NCBI GenBank assembly: GCA_050692195.1
Contig: JBOGVA010000007.1
Span: 1-58,471, forward strand
DNA: 58,471 nucleotides
Reading direction: 5' to 3'
From: JBOGVA01 sp050692195
GTDB lineage: Bacteria; Actinomycetota; UBA4738
In this document: piece after piece, positions 1-8,362 of the stretch
Layout: each line of letters starts with the position of its first letter
Position numbering within the stretch: position 1 is the first letter of the stretch
Notes under the pieces: generated by a model
The model's database searches: none
The model's input: only the letters and a program-made list of their open reading frames with translations
What the model was told of the DNA's origin: nothing
Program-made: the position numbers and the translations under genes

Positions 1-6
1 GCGGGT

Positions 7-34
7 GGGGCCCGGCGCATTGGCGCCGGGCCCC
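7..34 (-). terminator. GC-rich hairpin after the Cys-rich gene
   Basis: A perfect 12-bp inverted repeat (GGGGCCCGGCGC and its complement) encloses a 4-nt ATTG loop. It starts 22 nt beyond the TAA of the minus-strand cysteine-rich gene. There is no T-run after it on the minus strand, so it would be a GC-hairpin (L-shaped or Rho-assisted) terminator rather than a classic intrinsic one. It could equally end a plus-strand transcript entering from outside the window. Confidence 0.6.
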
Positions 35-55
35 TTCCCTCGGAACTCCTCCACG

Positions 56-484
56 TTACCGGCGATCTCCCGCGCGCAGGCCCTTGCCCCGGGACCTCCC
101 GCCGTCCACGAAGCACTCCGGAACGCACTGCGTCTCTCCGGTGCAGCACACGACCGCGCAGTGGAACGTCGGGCCGAACTCGTCCACGCACGCCTGGCTG
201 CTCGTGCACCCCGCGCCTGGCCCACACGGAAAGGTGCCGTCCAGGCACACGCACCGGTTCTCCACGTCGGTCGTGCAGACGCAGCATGGGTCGCCGCAGA
301 GGGGACCCGGGTCGCAGCACAGGATGTCGCTGCACCGCTCGCAGATGGGCGTCTGCGCGAACGCCGGAGTCTGGAGGCTGGTCAGCACGGGCGCCGCCCA
401 CACGACCGCCGCCCCCGCGCCGATGCCCTTGAGCGCCTTCCTTCGGGAGATGCCGCCGCTCGCGGTCTCGTCGTCCATACGCAT
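56..484 (-). CDS. Tat-exported cysteine-rich protein
   Basis: The N-terminus carries a twin-arginine signal: SRRKALKGIG near residue 14, a hydrophobic stretch and an AFA cleavage-like site near residue 47. This predicts export of a folded protein. The mature part is about 95 residues with 18 cysteines, including four CC pairs, and many Pro/Gly. No catalytic motif is visible. The start is placed at the ATG preceded by GGAAGGGGG; upstream and downstream in-frame ATGs (positions 496 and 478) are alternatives. The gene stands alone and divergent from the DinB gene. The cysteines could be disulfides or a metal site; the family is not recognised. The last 15 residues are basic (RSRGKGLRAGDRR). Confidence 0.75.
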   Translation of the reverse strand: MRMDDETASGGISRRKALKGIGAGAAVVWAAPVLTSLQTPAFAQTPICERCSDILCCDPGPLCGDPCCVCTTDVENRCVCLDGTFPCGPGAGCTSSQACVDEFGPTFHCAVVCCTGETQCVPECFVDGGRSRGKGLRAGDRR

Positions 485-769
485 GCCCCCTTCCATGCAG
501 ACTTCACGCCCATCGTCCGCCTGGCAACAGGTTGAGGCAATACGGTCTCAGTACGACATTCGCCGTATGTTCGTCGCTGTAGCAAGTGAGTGTGATCGGG
601 TGCCTCCAGGCTCTGTGTCCACCCGATCGTCATTGGACGGGGCAAGCCCCTGTTCCAGCCATCGGACGCCAAGATCAGGCTTCGGTTCGCCGAGGCCCGG
701 ACCTTGCGGCGTCGGGCGTGAGCGGTGTCGGCAGTCGATTAGACTCGGTCGACGCACGTGGAGGAGGCC

Positions 770-1294
770 ATGGACTTCTCACTCGAGCTCGGCAAGGAAG
801 TGCTCCGACGGACTCCGGATGCGCTTCAAGCGATGCTCTCGGGCCTGTCTGAGGACTGGATCACCGGTGACGAAGGACCCGACACGTGGTCCCCGTACCA
901 CGTCGTTGGGCACCTCACCCACATCGAGGAGTGCGACTGGATCGACCGGACGAGGGTGATCCTGGAACACGGTACGGGACGCGTCTTCGAGCCCGTCGAT
1001 CGAGAGGCGGGGTTCGCCCGGTTCAGGGACTGGAAGCTCGGCGATCTTCTGGCTCGATTCGCCTCGGTGCGGACCTCGAATCTCGAGACGCTGGGCGCGT
1101 TGGTCCAGGGCGAGGACCTGGGGCGACGGGGTGTCCATCCCACCTTTGGGGAGGTGACGCTCGGCCAGCTCCTCGCCACGTGGGTAGCGCACGATCTGAA
1201 CCACCTGGGACAGATCGTCAAGACCATGGCCAAGCAGTACACGCAGGCGGTCGGGCCGTGGCGCGAGCTCCTTCCAATCATCGATGCGCCCTGA
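770..1294 (+). CDS. DinB-like (YfiT/DinB superfamily) protein
   Basis: A 174-residue four-helix protein of the DinB/YfiT superfamily. Members usually bind a metal through three histidines and act as thiol- or metal-dependent transferases, or have unknown roles. Visible signatures are a WSPYHVVGHLTHIEE segment early in the protein and WVAHDLNHLGQI late, which supply the expected histidines. The ATG at 770 follows GGAGGAGG; the in-frame GTG at 758 lies upstream of that Shine-Dalgarno and is unlikely. A TAGACT -10-like box at 740-745 fits a short 5' leader. The name DinB is structural only; nothing here suggests the DNA polymerase or an SOS box. It is monocistronic. Confidence 0.8.
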   Translation: MDFSLELGKEVLRRTPDALQAMLSGLSEDWITGDEGPDTWSPYHVVGHLTHIEECDWIDRTRVILEHGTGRVFEPVDREAGFARFRDWKLGDLLARFASVRTSNLETLGALVQGEDLGRRGVHPTFGEVTLGQLLATWVAHDLNHLGQIVKTMAKQYTQAVGPWRELLPIIDAP

Positions 1295-1472
1295 TCTCGG
1301 CACTCGACGACAGACTGGACCAACCGCCCTCATCCGCTCTGGCTGCCGCACCGCCTCTGGAACGTCGACCGGCACCGGATGCTGGATGGACGGCTGGACC
1401 TACATCGACGCGAGCGGCTAGTTCGTCCCGGATATAGCCCAGCTACGTGGCGGCGAATTCGTCAAGGACCAG

Positions 1473-1544
<72 letters not shown>

Positions 1545-1570
1545 CTGACCGCTCCTGAGGCGACCCTGGC

Positions 1571-1627
1571 ATCTTAGCAATGGACAACTCGCCCCTTTCG
1601 GGGGGCTTTGGTCGCTGGGGCTAATAT
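1571..1627. promoter_or_regulatory. divergent tRNA-Arg / argS promoter region
   Basis: TAATAT at 1622-1627 is a good -10 for argS, with the chosen ATG 17 nt downstream. TAAGAT on the minus strand (1576-1571) is a possible -10 for tRNA-Arg. A small GCCCC-TTTC-GGGGC hairpin (about 1591-1606) lies between them. No convincing -35 box is seen for either. Confidence 0.4.
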
Positions 1628-1643
1628 CGCCGATGAGCTTGCC

Positions 1644-3329
1644 ATGATCCAACAGAGCCTCATCCGTGTCCTGAACGAGGCCGTTGCGGCCGCATCGCCG
1701 GAGCTTGGGCTGGATCCGGACAGCGTCCCCGAGCCCGAGCTGATCCGGCCGCGCCAGAAGGAGCACGGGGACTGGTCCACCAACATCGCCCTCGTCATGG
1801 CCCCCAAGGTGGGGCGGCCGCCCCGCGAGGTGGCCGAGGCGGTGGCGGCGCGGCTGCAGCCGGACGACCTCGTGAAGAGGGTCGAGGTCGCCGGGCCGGG
1901 CTTCATCAACCTGTTCCTCGGCCATGCCTGGTTGCACGGAGTGCTCTCCGACGTCCTCGACCGAGCCTCGGTCTACGGCAGGGGCCAACCTCGCGGGGAG
2001 CGCGTCCAGGTGGAGTTCGTCTCGGCCAACCCGACGGGTCCCCTTCACGTGGGGACCGCCCGCAACGCCGCACTGGGCGACGCCCTGGCCAACCTCCTGG
2101 AAGCGGCGGGGTACGGGGTGGAGCGGGAGTACTACTTCAACGACGCGGGACACCAGCTGGAGCTCTTCGGCGCCTCGGTCGAGGCCAGATACCTCGAGCG
2201 GTTCGGGGTGCCCGCCGAGATCCCCGAGGGTGGCTACCACGGCACACACGTGGCCGACCTGGCGGCAGAGATCGCAGCAGAGCTCGGAGACGGCCTCGTC
2301 CACATGGACCCCGAGGAGCGCCGCCGCCGTCTGAAGGAGGAAGCCGTAACCAGGGCGGTGCGCGGCATCAGGAAAACGCTCGACCGCTTCGGGGTGCGCA
2401 TCGACGCCTGGGTGAACGAGCGGGAGCTTCACGAATCTGGAGCCATCGCAGAGGCGGTGGCTCGACTGAAGGCGAGTGGCTTCGCCTACGAATCCGAAGG
2501 GGCCGTCTTCTTCCGCTCGACCGAGTTCGGGGACGAGAAGGACCGGGTGCTCATAAGGTCCAACGGCGCACCGACGTACTTCGCGGCCGACTGCGCCTAC
2601 GTACTCCACAAGGCGCGGCGTGGGTTCGACCGCATGATCTATGTGTGGGGGGCCGACCATCACGGGACGGTGAAGCGCCTTCTGGGCGCGGCCGAGGCCC
2701 TCGGGGTCGATCCGGCGCGCGTCGAGGTCCTGCTCTACCAGATGGTGACCCTGTACCGAGGCGGGGAGCCGGTTCGTATGAGCCGCCGGGCCGGAGACTA
2801 CGTCACGCTCGCCGAGCTCCTCGACGAGGTCGGTCCGGATGCCGCCAGGTACACCCTCCTCACCAGGTCCAACGACTCCCCCTTGGATTTCGACATTGTG
2901 GAGGTGACGCGGCAGAGCCTGGACAACCCCGTGTACTACGTGCAGTACGCGCATGCCCGGATCGCCAGTCTCCTTCGTGTGGCCGCCGAGCAAGGGGTGG
3001 CTCTTCCCCCCTGGAGGGACGTCAACTTCGAGGAGCTGACCGAGGAGGCCGAGCTCGATCTGCTGCGCAAGCTCGCAGAGCTCCCCGAGGTGATCGAGGT
3101 GGCGGCGGAAGCCCGGGCCCCCCACAGGCTCACCCGCTACGCCGAAGAGGTGGCCGCCGAGTTCCACAGGTTCTACACGGAGTGCCGGGTGATCACGGAC
3201 GACCGGACGCTGACCCACGCTCGGTTGTGGCTATCGACGGGGGCCAAGCAGGTCATCGGGTCGACCCTTCGCCTGATCGGGGTGAGCGCGCCGGAGTCGA
3301 TGGAGCGGATCGGTGGCGACGGCTGCTGA
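1644..3329 (+). CDS. argS: arginine--tRNA ligase
   Basis: Class Ia arginyl-tRNA synthetase of 561 residues, the usual length. It attaches arginine to tRNA-Arg in the cytoplasm. The N-terminal Arg-tRNA synthetase additional domain covers about residues 1-100. The HIGH-equivalent lies in FVSANPTGPLHVGTARNAA (about 125-143). The KMSKS region is degenerate (EPVRMSRRAGDYVTL), as is common in ArgRS. The C-terminal DALR anticodon-binding domain includes NPVYYVQYAHARIASL. The ATG at 1644 is preferred because the -10 box TAATAT ends at 1627, so the longer GTG start at 1608 would lie upstream of transcription. Its 3' end overlaps the GNAT gene by 17 nt. Confidence 0.96.
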   Translation: MIQQSLIRVLNEAVAAASPELGLDPDSVPEPELIRPRQKEHGDWSTNIALVMAPKVGRPPREVAEAVAARLQPDDLVKRVEVAGPGFINLFLGHAWLHGVLSDVLDRASVYGRGQPRGERVQVEFVSANPTGPLHVGTARNAALGDALANLLEAAGYGVEREYYFNDAGHQLELFGASVEARYLERFGVPAEIPEGGYHGTHVADLAAEIAAELGDGLVHMDPEERRRRLKEEAVTRAVRGIRKTLDRFGVRIDAWVNERELHESGAIAEAVARLKASGFAYESEGAVFFRSTEFGDEKDRVLIRSNGAPTYFAADCAYVLHKARRGFDRMIYVWGADHHGTVKRLLGAAEALGVDPARVEVLLYQMVTLYRGGEPVRMSRRAGDYVTLAELLDEVGPDAARYTLLTRSNDSPLDFDIVEVTRQSLDNPVYYVQYAHARIASLLRVAAEQGVALPPWRDVNFEELTEEAELDLLRKLAELPEVIEVAAEARAPHRLTRYAEEVAAEFHRFYTECRVITDDRTLTHARLWLSTGAKQVIGSTLRLIGVSAPESMERIGGDGC

Positions 3330-3879
3330 GAGTGCCCCACCGTCGAGCCACGGCTCGGCGAGGCCCGAGTTCGTCGTTCGGCCGGCCCACCCGAGAGATG
3401 CCGTCTCTTTCCTGGAGATGTGGCGGACGGTGGTGGCCGAGAGACGGTTCGTGCGCTCCGACTCGGCTCGCCGGTCGGCGCGGTACTACCGGCGCCGGTA
3501 CTTCCGCCGCAGCTGGACCACGGAGCGGGTCTCCCTTGTGGCGGTATCAGGTGATCGCGTGGTCGGGCACCTCACCGCCGACCGGGAGGAAGGCCCGATC
3601 ACCCGGCACGTGGCGTCCCTGGGCATGGCGGTGGCCCCCGACTGGCGGAGACGGGGCGTCGGCGCTGCGCTGTTGGCCGAGGTGATCCGGTGGGCGCGAG
3701 CCGTCGGGGTGGAGAAGCTGGCCCTCTCCGTTTACCCGGGGAACGAGGCAGCCCTGAGGCTGTATCGGACGTTCGGGTTCCAGGAAGAGGGCCGCCTCAC
3801 CGGCCACTCGAAGAAGTCCATCGGGTATCTGGACGAGATCGTCATGGGCCTGTGGTTGATCGATCGGCGGCAGGAATGA
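3313..3879 (+). CDS. GNAT-family N-acetyltransferase
   Basis: A 188-residue GNAT acetyltransferase. The fold begins near residue 20 (EFVVRPAHPRDA). The acetyl-CoA loop motif A is DWRRRGVGAALLAEVIRWA, and motif B contains LSVYPGNEAALRLYRTFGFQ, a typical RimI-like ending. The GTG start overlaps the last 17 nt of argS, so translation is probably coupled. The substrate cannot be told: RimI-like proteins modify protein N-termini, but many homologues act on small amines. An arginine-rich stretch (ARYYRRRYFRRS, near residue 55) is unusual and may touch nucleic acid or an acidic partner; that is speculation. Confidence 0.88.
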   Translation: MATAAESAPPSSHGSARPEFVVRPAHPRDAVSFLEMWRTVVAERRFVRSDSARRSARYYRRRYFRRSWTTERVSLVAVSGDRVVGHLTADREEGPITRHVASLGMAVAPDWRRRGVGAALLAEVIRWARAVGVEKLALSVYPGNEAALRLYRTFGFQEEGRLTGHSKKSIGYLDEIVMGLWLIDRRQE

Positions 3880-4054
3880 CCCACACGGAGCACGGCTCTG
3901 CTGGAGGTGAGCCGATCCCGGATTCATCCGCACCAGTCCATCGACCGAATCTCTCTGTATGACCTCCGTCATTGTTTCGGCCCATGGTCACCAATAGACT
4001 CGGGCGTGAGTCCTACGTCCAGAACCTAGACCCGCGCCCTAGCGCCGTGAATCG

Positions 4055-6274
4055 ATGAGCCAGAGCATCCATCCGGAACCGACCCAGGCTCCGCAGGATC
4101 CGCAGGAGCAGGCTCTGGTCCAGGCGCACGCGGAAGCGCTCCCGCCTCTCCTCACCGACTTCTCCAGCCAGGTCCTCGCGGTGAAGGAAGGAGAGACGTT
4201 CCTCTACTCCAACCTGGCAGGCGACCTGGACGACCGGAAGGAGAACGGGCACGGCTTCTACCATCGCGACACCCGCTTCCTGTCCCATTTCAGGATGAAG
4301 CTCTCCGGACGCGATCCCGTCCTGCTGTCCTCCTCGGCCGAGCGGTCCTACATGTCCTACGCTGACCTCACCAATCCAGAGCTGTACACGGACGGCACCC
4401 TCTCCGTTCCCCAGCAGACCCTCAACGTTCGCAGGGTCCGGGCGATCAACGGACGGCTGTTCGAGCGGGTCAGAGTGAAGAACTACAACCCTTATCCCAT
4501 CGAGCTCACGGTTTCCTTCTCGCTGGCTTCGGACTTCGCCGACATCTTCGAGGTTCGGGGACTCAGGCGGCCGACCCGGGGACACCAGGAGCCCCCCCAG
4601 GCGCAGGGCCGGCGGACGGAGCTTTCCTACACGGGGGACGATGGCGTCACCCGCAGGACGCTCATCGAGTTCCACCCCGACCCAGAGCGCCTGGAGGTCG
4701 TGGGGGACCGGGTGGAGGCGGACTTCGTGGTGAAGCTCGCCTCTCACCAGACCAAGCTGATCTCCATCACGACCGAGCCCGTCATCGATGGGGTCCGGCC
4801 GATCGCTATGGAGTTCGACGCGGCCGTGCATCACCTCCGACGCTCCTACGAGGAATGGGAGCGAGAGTGCGCGCATATCGACACGGACAACGAGCTCTTC
4901 AACCAGTTGCTCGTGCGAGGCCTGCGTGACCTTCGGGCTCTTTACACGAACACCGACCGAGGGGGTGTCATCGCAGCGGGGATCCCCTGGTACGTGGCCG
5001 TCTTCGGCCGCGACGCCCTGATCAGCGCGCATCAGCTGCTCATGGTGAATCCCACCCCTGCCCGTGAGACCCTTCGCCTCCTGGCGCGATACCAGGGACA
5101 GAGGGAGGATCCCTGGCGTGACGAGGAGCCCGGCAAGATCCTGCATGAGATCAGGCGGGGGGAGCTGGCCGGTGCAGGGTACGTCCCGCACACGCCGTAC
5201 TACGGATCGGTGGACGCGACCCCTCTGTTCGTCTTCCTGTACGCCCAGTACTTTCGCTGGACGGGAGACCGGGAGATCGCGAGCGAGCTGCTGCCGAACG
5301 TCCGCGCCGCGCTGGAGTGGATGGATACGTACGGTGACCTGGACGGGGACGGGTTCGTCGAGTACCTGTGCCGCTCGCCGGGCGGGATGGCGAACCAGGG
5401 CTGGAAGGACTCCTTCAACTCGGTGGTGCACGAGGATGGCCAGCTGGCTACGGGCCCGATCGCTCTGGTCGAAGTCCAGGGATACGTGTACATGGCGAAG
5501 CTGCGCGTGGCCGATGTGTTCGAGACGCTTGGCGACGAGGAGACGGCGACCAGGCTGCGACGCGAGGCGCGCGTGCTCAAGGAGCGGTTCAACCAGGCCT
5601 TCTGGATGGAGGACCAGAGGTACTTCGCCGGCGCGCTGGACGGCGACAAGCGCCAGGTGCGAACGGTCGTCTCCAACCCTGGCCACTGCCTGTACAGCGA
5701 CATCGTCGACTCGGCGAAGGCCGATCACCTCGCCAGGCGGTTGCTTCAACCGGACATGTTCAGCGGGTGGGGCATACGCACGATGAGCAAGGCTGCTACC
5801 GCCTACAATCCGATGAGCTACCACAACGGATCGGTGTGGCCGCACGACAACGCCCTTATCGCTGCGGGGCTGAAGCGTTACGGCTTCATCAAGGGGACGA
5901 ACCGTGTGGTCACCGCCATCTTCGACGCCGCCATCTACGCCGACTACATGCGCCTTCCGGAGCTGTTCTGCGGATTCACGCGGCGTACTCCGAATCAGCC
6001 CGTGGCCTATCCCGTGGCGTGCTCCCCGCAGGCGTGGGCGGCCGGAGCGCCCTTGCTGATGCTCCAGGCCATCCTGGGTATCTCCGCCCGGGAACACGAG
6101 AACATGCTCACGGTGAACAAGCCGCACCTTCCGTCCTGGCTCAACGTGGTGGAGCTTCGGAACATCCGGGTGGGGGAGAGCACGATGTCTTTGGTGTTTC
6201 GACGGGAGGGCGAGATCACGGGCTTCTCGCTCCTCGGCCGCAAGGGCGACGTCCGAGTGGTCATGGAGGAGTGA
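4055..6274 (+). CDS. glycogen debranching-type amylo-alpha-1,6-glucosidase
   Basis: A 739-residue protein of the bacterial family that joins a GDE N-terminal beta domain (about 25-290) to an (alpha/alpha)6 glycosidase barrel. The barrel shows conserved patches typical of the family: AGIPWYVAVFGRDALISAHQ (about residue 310), DGDGFVEY, NQGWKDSFNSVVHEDG and YHNGSVWPHDNALIAAG. It probably trims alpha-1,6 branches of glycogen or a related storage glucan in the cytoplasm. Such proteins are often loosely annotated as amylo-alpha-1,6-glucosidase, and trehalase or MGH-like activity is an alternative. The 175-nt upstream gap holds TAGACT-like boxes but no clear Shine-Dalgarno. The TGA directly abuts the stop of the convergent protease gene. 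Confidence 0.88.
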   Translation: MSQSIHPEPTQAPQDPQEQALVQAHAEALPPLLTDFSSQVLAVKEGETFLYSNLAGDLDDRKENGHGFYHRDTRFLSHFRMKLSGRDPVLLSSSAERSYMSYADLTNPELYTDGTLSVPQQTLNVRRVRAINGRLFERVRVKNYNPYPIELTVSFSLASDFADIFEVRGLRRPTRGHQEPPQAQGRRTELSYTGDDGVTRRTLIEFHPDPERLEVVGDRVEADFVVKLASHQTKLISITTEPVIDGVRPIAMEFDAAVHHLRRSYEEWERECAHIDTDNELFNQLLVRGLRDLRALYTNTDRGGVIAAGIPWYVAVFGRDALISAHQLLMVNPTPARETLRLLARYQGQREDPWRDEEPGKILHEIRRGELAGAGYVPHTPYYGSVDATPLFVFLYAQYFRWTGDREIASELLPNVRAALEWMDTYGDLDGDGFVEYLCRSPGGMANQGWKDSFNSVVHEDGQLATGPIALVEVQGYVYMAKLRVADVFETLGDEETATRLRREARVLKERFNQAFWMEDQRYFAGALDGDKRQVRTVVSNPGHCLYSDIVDSAKADHLARRLLQPDMFSGWGIRTMSKAATAYNPMSYHNGSVWPHDNALIAAGLKRYGFIKGTNRVVTAIFDAAIYADYMRLPELFCGFTRRTPNQPVAYPVACSPQAWAAGAPLLMLQAILGISAREHENMLTVNKPHLPSWLNVVELRNIRVGESTMSLVFRREGEITGFSLLGRKGDVRVVMEE

Positions 6275-7447
6275 CTACCTGAGGCAGTCCTGGGTGGAGA
6301 CCCGTTCGGTCCTTCCCTCTGCACGCTCCAGCCGCGGCAGGACCTCCTCCGCAGTTATGGCGTAGCCGACGCTCGAGTCGGTCGTGGAGGCGGCGAACAC
6401 GACGCCAGCCACCAAGCCCCCTTCGATCACGAACGGCCCTCCGGAGTTGCCCGGCCTAACCTCGGCCTGAAGCTCATAGACCTCCCGCTCGACGATCGAG
6501 TTGCCGTAGATATCCCTGCCGATGGCCCTCAACTCCCGCCGAACCGCCGCCGGTCCGAACCTCAGCGAACCGCCGCCCGGGTATCCGAGGACGGCGCCAT
6601 TCTCCCCTCGCTCCGCCTCCCGCGTCTCGAGCCGAAGCGGAGGCCCCGGGGATCGGTCCACGCGCAGCACCGCGATGTCCAGCCTGGGATCGAACAGGAC
6701 GGTGATCGCTGTCTGGGAGCCACCACCCTGCTCCTGCACCTCCGGCGAATCCACACCGGCCACGACGTGGGCGTTGGTCACCACATAGTTCGCGGCCCCG
6801 ACGAACCCGCTCCCTTCCTGGATCGCGCCGCAGGCGACCCCCACGACTCGAACGGTGCTCTCCGCCGCCCCTCGCGCGATGGCTCGGGCCCTTCCCCTCG
6901 TGGGTCCCTCCACCGGCCCGGCCGGTGCCGGAGGCAGGCCTGCGAAGACCTCCGGGAAGTCGAATCGGTTCAGGAACCGGCGTACCTCGGCCAGGAGCGA
7001 AGGCGGTCGCGGCAGGGCGCCATCCAGCCCCCGGATGATCGCGGAGCGGCGGATCGCCTGGGACACGCCGGGGAACGGGCCGTTCACCAGGTTCAGGGCC
7101 AGGAACCACGTGGCGAGCAGCAGGGCCAGCACGGACACCAGCGCTCCCCCCACCGAATCGACCGTACCGAACGCGCTGCGCCTGGCGATGGACCAGAACC
7201 TCCTGCCGATCACCCAGCCGAGGGTGTCTCCGATACCCGCGAGCGCCAGGAGCGTGACGATGGCCAGGATGGCCTGAGTGAGAGGAGCCTCCGCCAGCCC
7301 GGCGACGATAGGGGCCAGGATCGCTCCGGCGATCAGGCCCAGCAGCAGGCCGGTGTAGGCGGAGAGCTGGAGGGCGGCCCCCCGCCGAAAGCCGTTCGCC
7401 GTTGCCAGGGCGAGCAGGAGCAGGAGCACGAGGTCCAGGAGATTCAT
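6275..7447 (-). CDS. MarP-like membrane serine protease (CvpA domain + trypsin domain)
   Basis: A 390-residue protein. The first about 125 residues form four hydrophobic helices of the colicin V production (CvpA) type. A periplasmic chymotrypsin-like protease follows, with a visible triad: His227 (YVVTNAHVVAG), Asp257 (FDPRLDIAVLRVD) and Ser335 (RPGNSGGPFV). This layout matches mycobacterial MarP, which supports acid and oxidative stress survival through cell-wall hydrolase cleavage; the same role here is an inference. The ATG at 7447 has AGGA about 7 nt upstream. It is divergent from the phosphoesterase gene and convergent with the glycosidase, with no room for a terminator between the stops. 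Confidence 0.92.
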   Translation of the reverse strand: MNLLDLVLLLLLALATANGFRRGAALQLSAYTGLLLGLIAGAILAPIVAGLAEAPLTQAILAIVTLLALAGIGDTLGWVIGRRFWSIARRSAFGTVDSVGGALVSVLALLLATWFLALNLVNGPFPGVSQAIRRSAIIRGLDGALPRPPSLLAEVRRFLNRFDFPEVFAGLPPAPAGPVEGPTRGRARAIARGAAESTVRVVGVACGAIQEGSGFVGAANYVVTNAHVVAGVDSPEVQEQGGGSQTAITVLFDPRLDIAVLRVDRSPGPPLRLETREAERGENGAVLGYPGGGSLRFGPAAVRRELRAIGRDIYGNSIVEREVYELQAEVRPGNSGGPFVIEGGLVAGVVFAASTTDSSVGYAITAEEVLPRLERAEGRTERVSTQDCLR

Positions 7448-7500
7448 GCGCATATCCTGACAGGCCAACCCTCCGACTACGGAGTTACAGGACGCGTGAG

Positions 7501-7506
7501 TAAACT
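7501..7506 (+). promoter_or_regulatory. -10 box TAAACT, leaderless phosphoesterase start
   Basis: TAAACT ends 7 nt before the GTG at 7514. The spacing places +1 at the start codon, as in leaderless actinobacterial transcripts. No good -35 is visible. Confidence 0.4.
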
Positions 7507-7513
7507 GGCGCCC

Positions 7514-8314
7514 GTGGTCACGATCGCCCATATCTCCGATCCACACGTCGGCTCGCCCTACTTCGTTCCGAACCTGATGAACCGAGTGATCGTGGAGCTC
7601 GCAGAGCTCGAACCGGACATCGTGGTATGCACCGGCGACCTCACCAACGAGGGCTATCGGCAGGAGTACAAGAACTGGGTCGCCTATCAGGAGCGCATCA
7701 AGGCGCCCATCGTCACGGTCCCGGGAAATCACGACGCCCGCAACGTGGGTTACCTCCACTTCGAGGAGCTGATCGGGCCCCGGCACTGGGCCACCGAGGT
7801 CCGTGGAGTCCGCATCGTGGGCGCAGACTCCAGCGAGCCCGACCTCAACGACGGCCAGATCGGCAGGGAGCGGTATCCATGGATCAAGGAGCAGTTCGCC
7901 GCCCCAGCCGAGCTCAAGATCTTCGCCATCCACCATCACCTGTTGCCCGTGCCCGGGACGGGACGCGAACGGAGCATCGTGAACGACGCCGGCGACCTCC
8001 TGGAGGTCCTCATCGAAGCGGGAGTGAACATCGTCCTGACCGGCCACAAGCACGTTCCGTACGTGTGGCGGCTGGAGAACGTCTACGTGGTGAACGCCGG
8101 CACTTGCTCATCGCTCCGGCTTCGCGGCTACACGAAGCCGTGCTACAACATCGTGGAGGTAGAGGGGGACGAGGTGAAGATCCACCGAAAATTCCCCTTC
8201 GGAGGCCAGACGGCCCTCGCGCACTTCTCGCTCTCGACCGGCGCCCAGTACTACCGGCAGCTGGAGGCGCTGGTTCAGGATGCCCGAGCCGGCATGTTCT
8301 CGGCCTCGGAGTAG
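7514..8314 (+). CDS. calcineurin-like metallophosphoesterase
   Basis: A 266-residue class III cyclic-nucleotide-type metallophosphoesterase. All metal-site motifs are present in order: HISDPHVGS, VCTGDLTNEG, VPGNHDARN, IHHHLLP and LTGHKHVPYVW, so it should be an active two-metal phosphoesterase. GTG 7514 is chosen because it gives the usual family start (VTIAHISD) and follows TAAACT at leaderless spacing; GTG 7496 with CAGGA upstream is the alternative. It lies 48 nt before the cyclic 2,3-diphosphoglycerate synthetase gene in the same direction. Its substrate might therefore be a cyclic or bisphosphorylated glycerate, but cAMP or a nucleotide is equally possible from sequence alone. Confidence 0.9.
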   Translation: MVTIAHISDPHVGSPYFVPNLMNRVIVELAELEPDIVVCTGDLTNEGYRQEYKNWVAYQERIKAPIVTVPGNHDARNVGYLHFEELIGPRHWATEVRGVRIVGADSSEPDLNDGQIGRERYPWIKEQFAAPAELKIFAIHHHLLPVPGTGRERSIVNDAGDLLEVLIEAGVNIVLTGHKHVPYVWRLENVYVVNAGTCSSLRLRGYTKPCYNIVEVEGDEVKIHRKFPFGGQTALAHFSLSTGAQYYRQLEALVQDARAGMFSASE

Positions 8315-8362
8315 CACCTCGAACGAACGGCGGCCCGGCGGACCGTCGACCCCAGGAGGCAC

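Noticed and set aside
540..568. ATACGG-N17-CCGTAT inverted repeat upstream of the DinB gene
   Set aside because: Only 6-bp arms with a long spacer and no second copy; can occur by chance.
1295..1472. Gene or RNA in the gap between the DinB gene and tRNA-Arg
   Set aside because: No start with ribosome site, no conserved peptide and no clear hairpin; treated as empty spacer.
4013..6127. 704-residue antisense frame over the glycosidase gene
   Set aside because: No recognisable motif, composition typical of an antisense shadow, no ribosome site.
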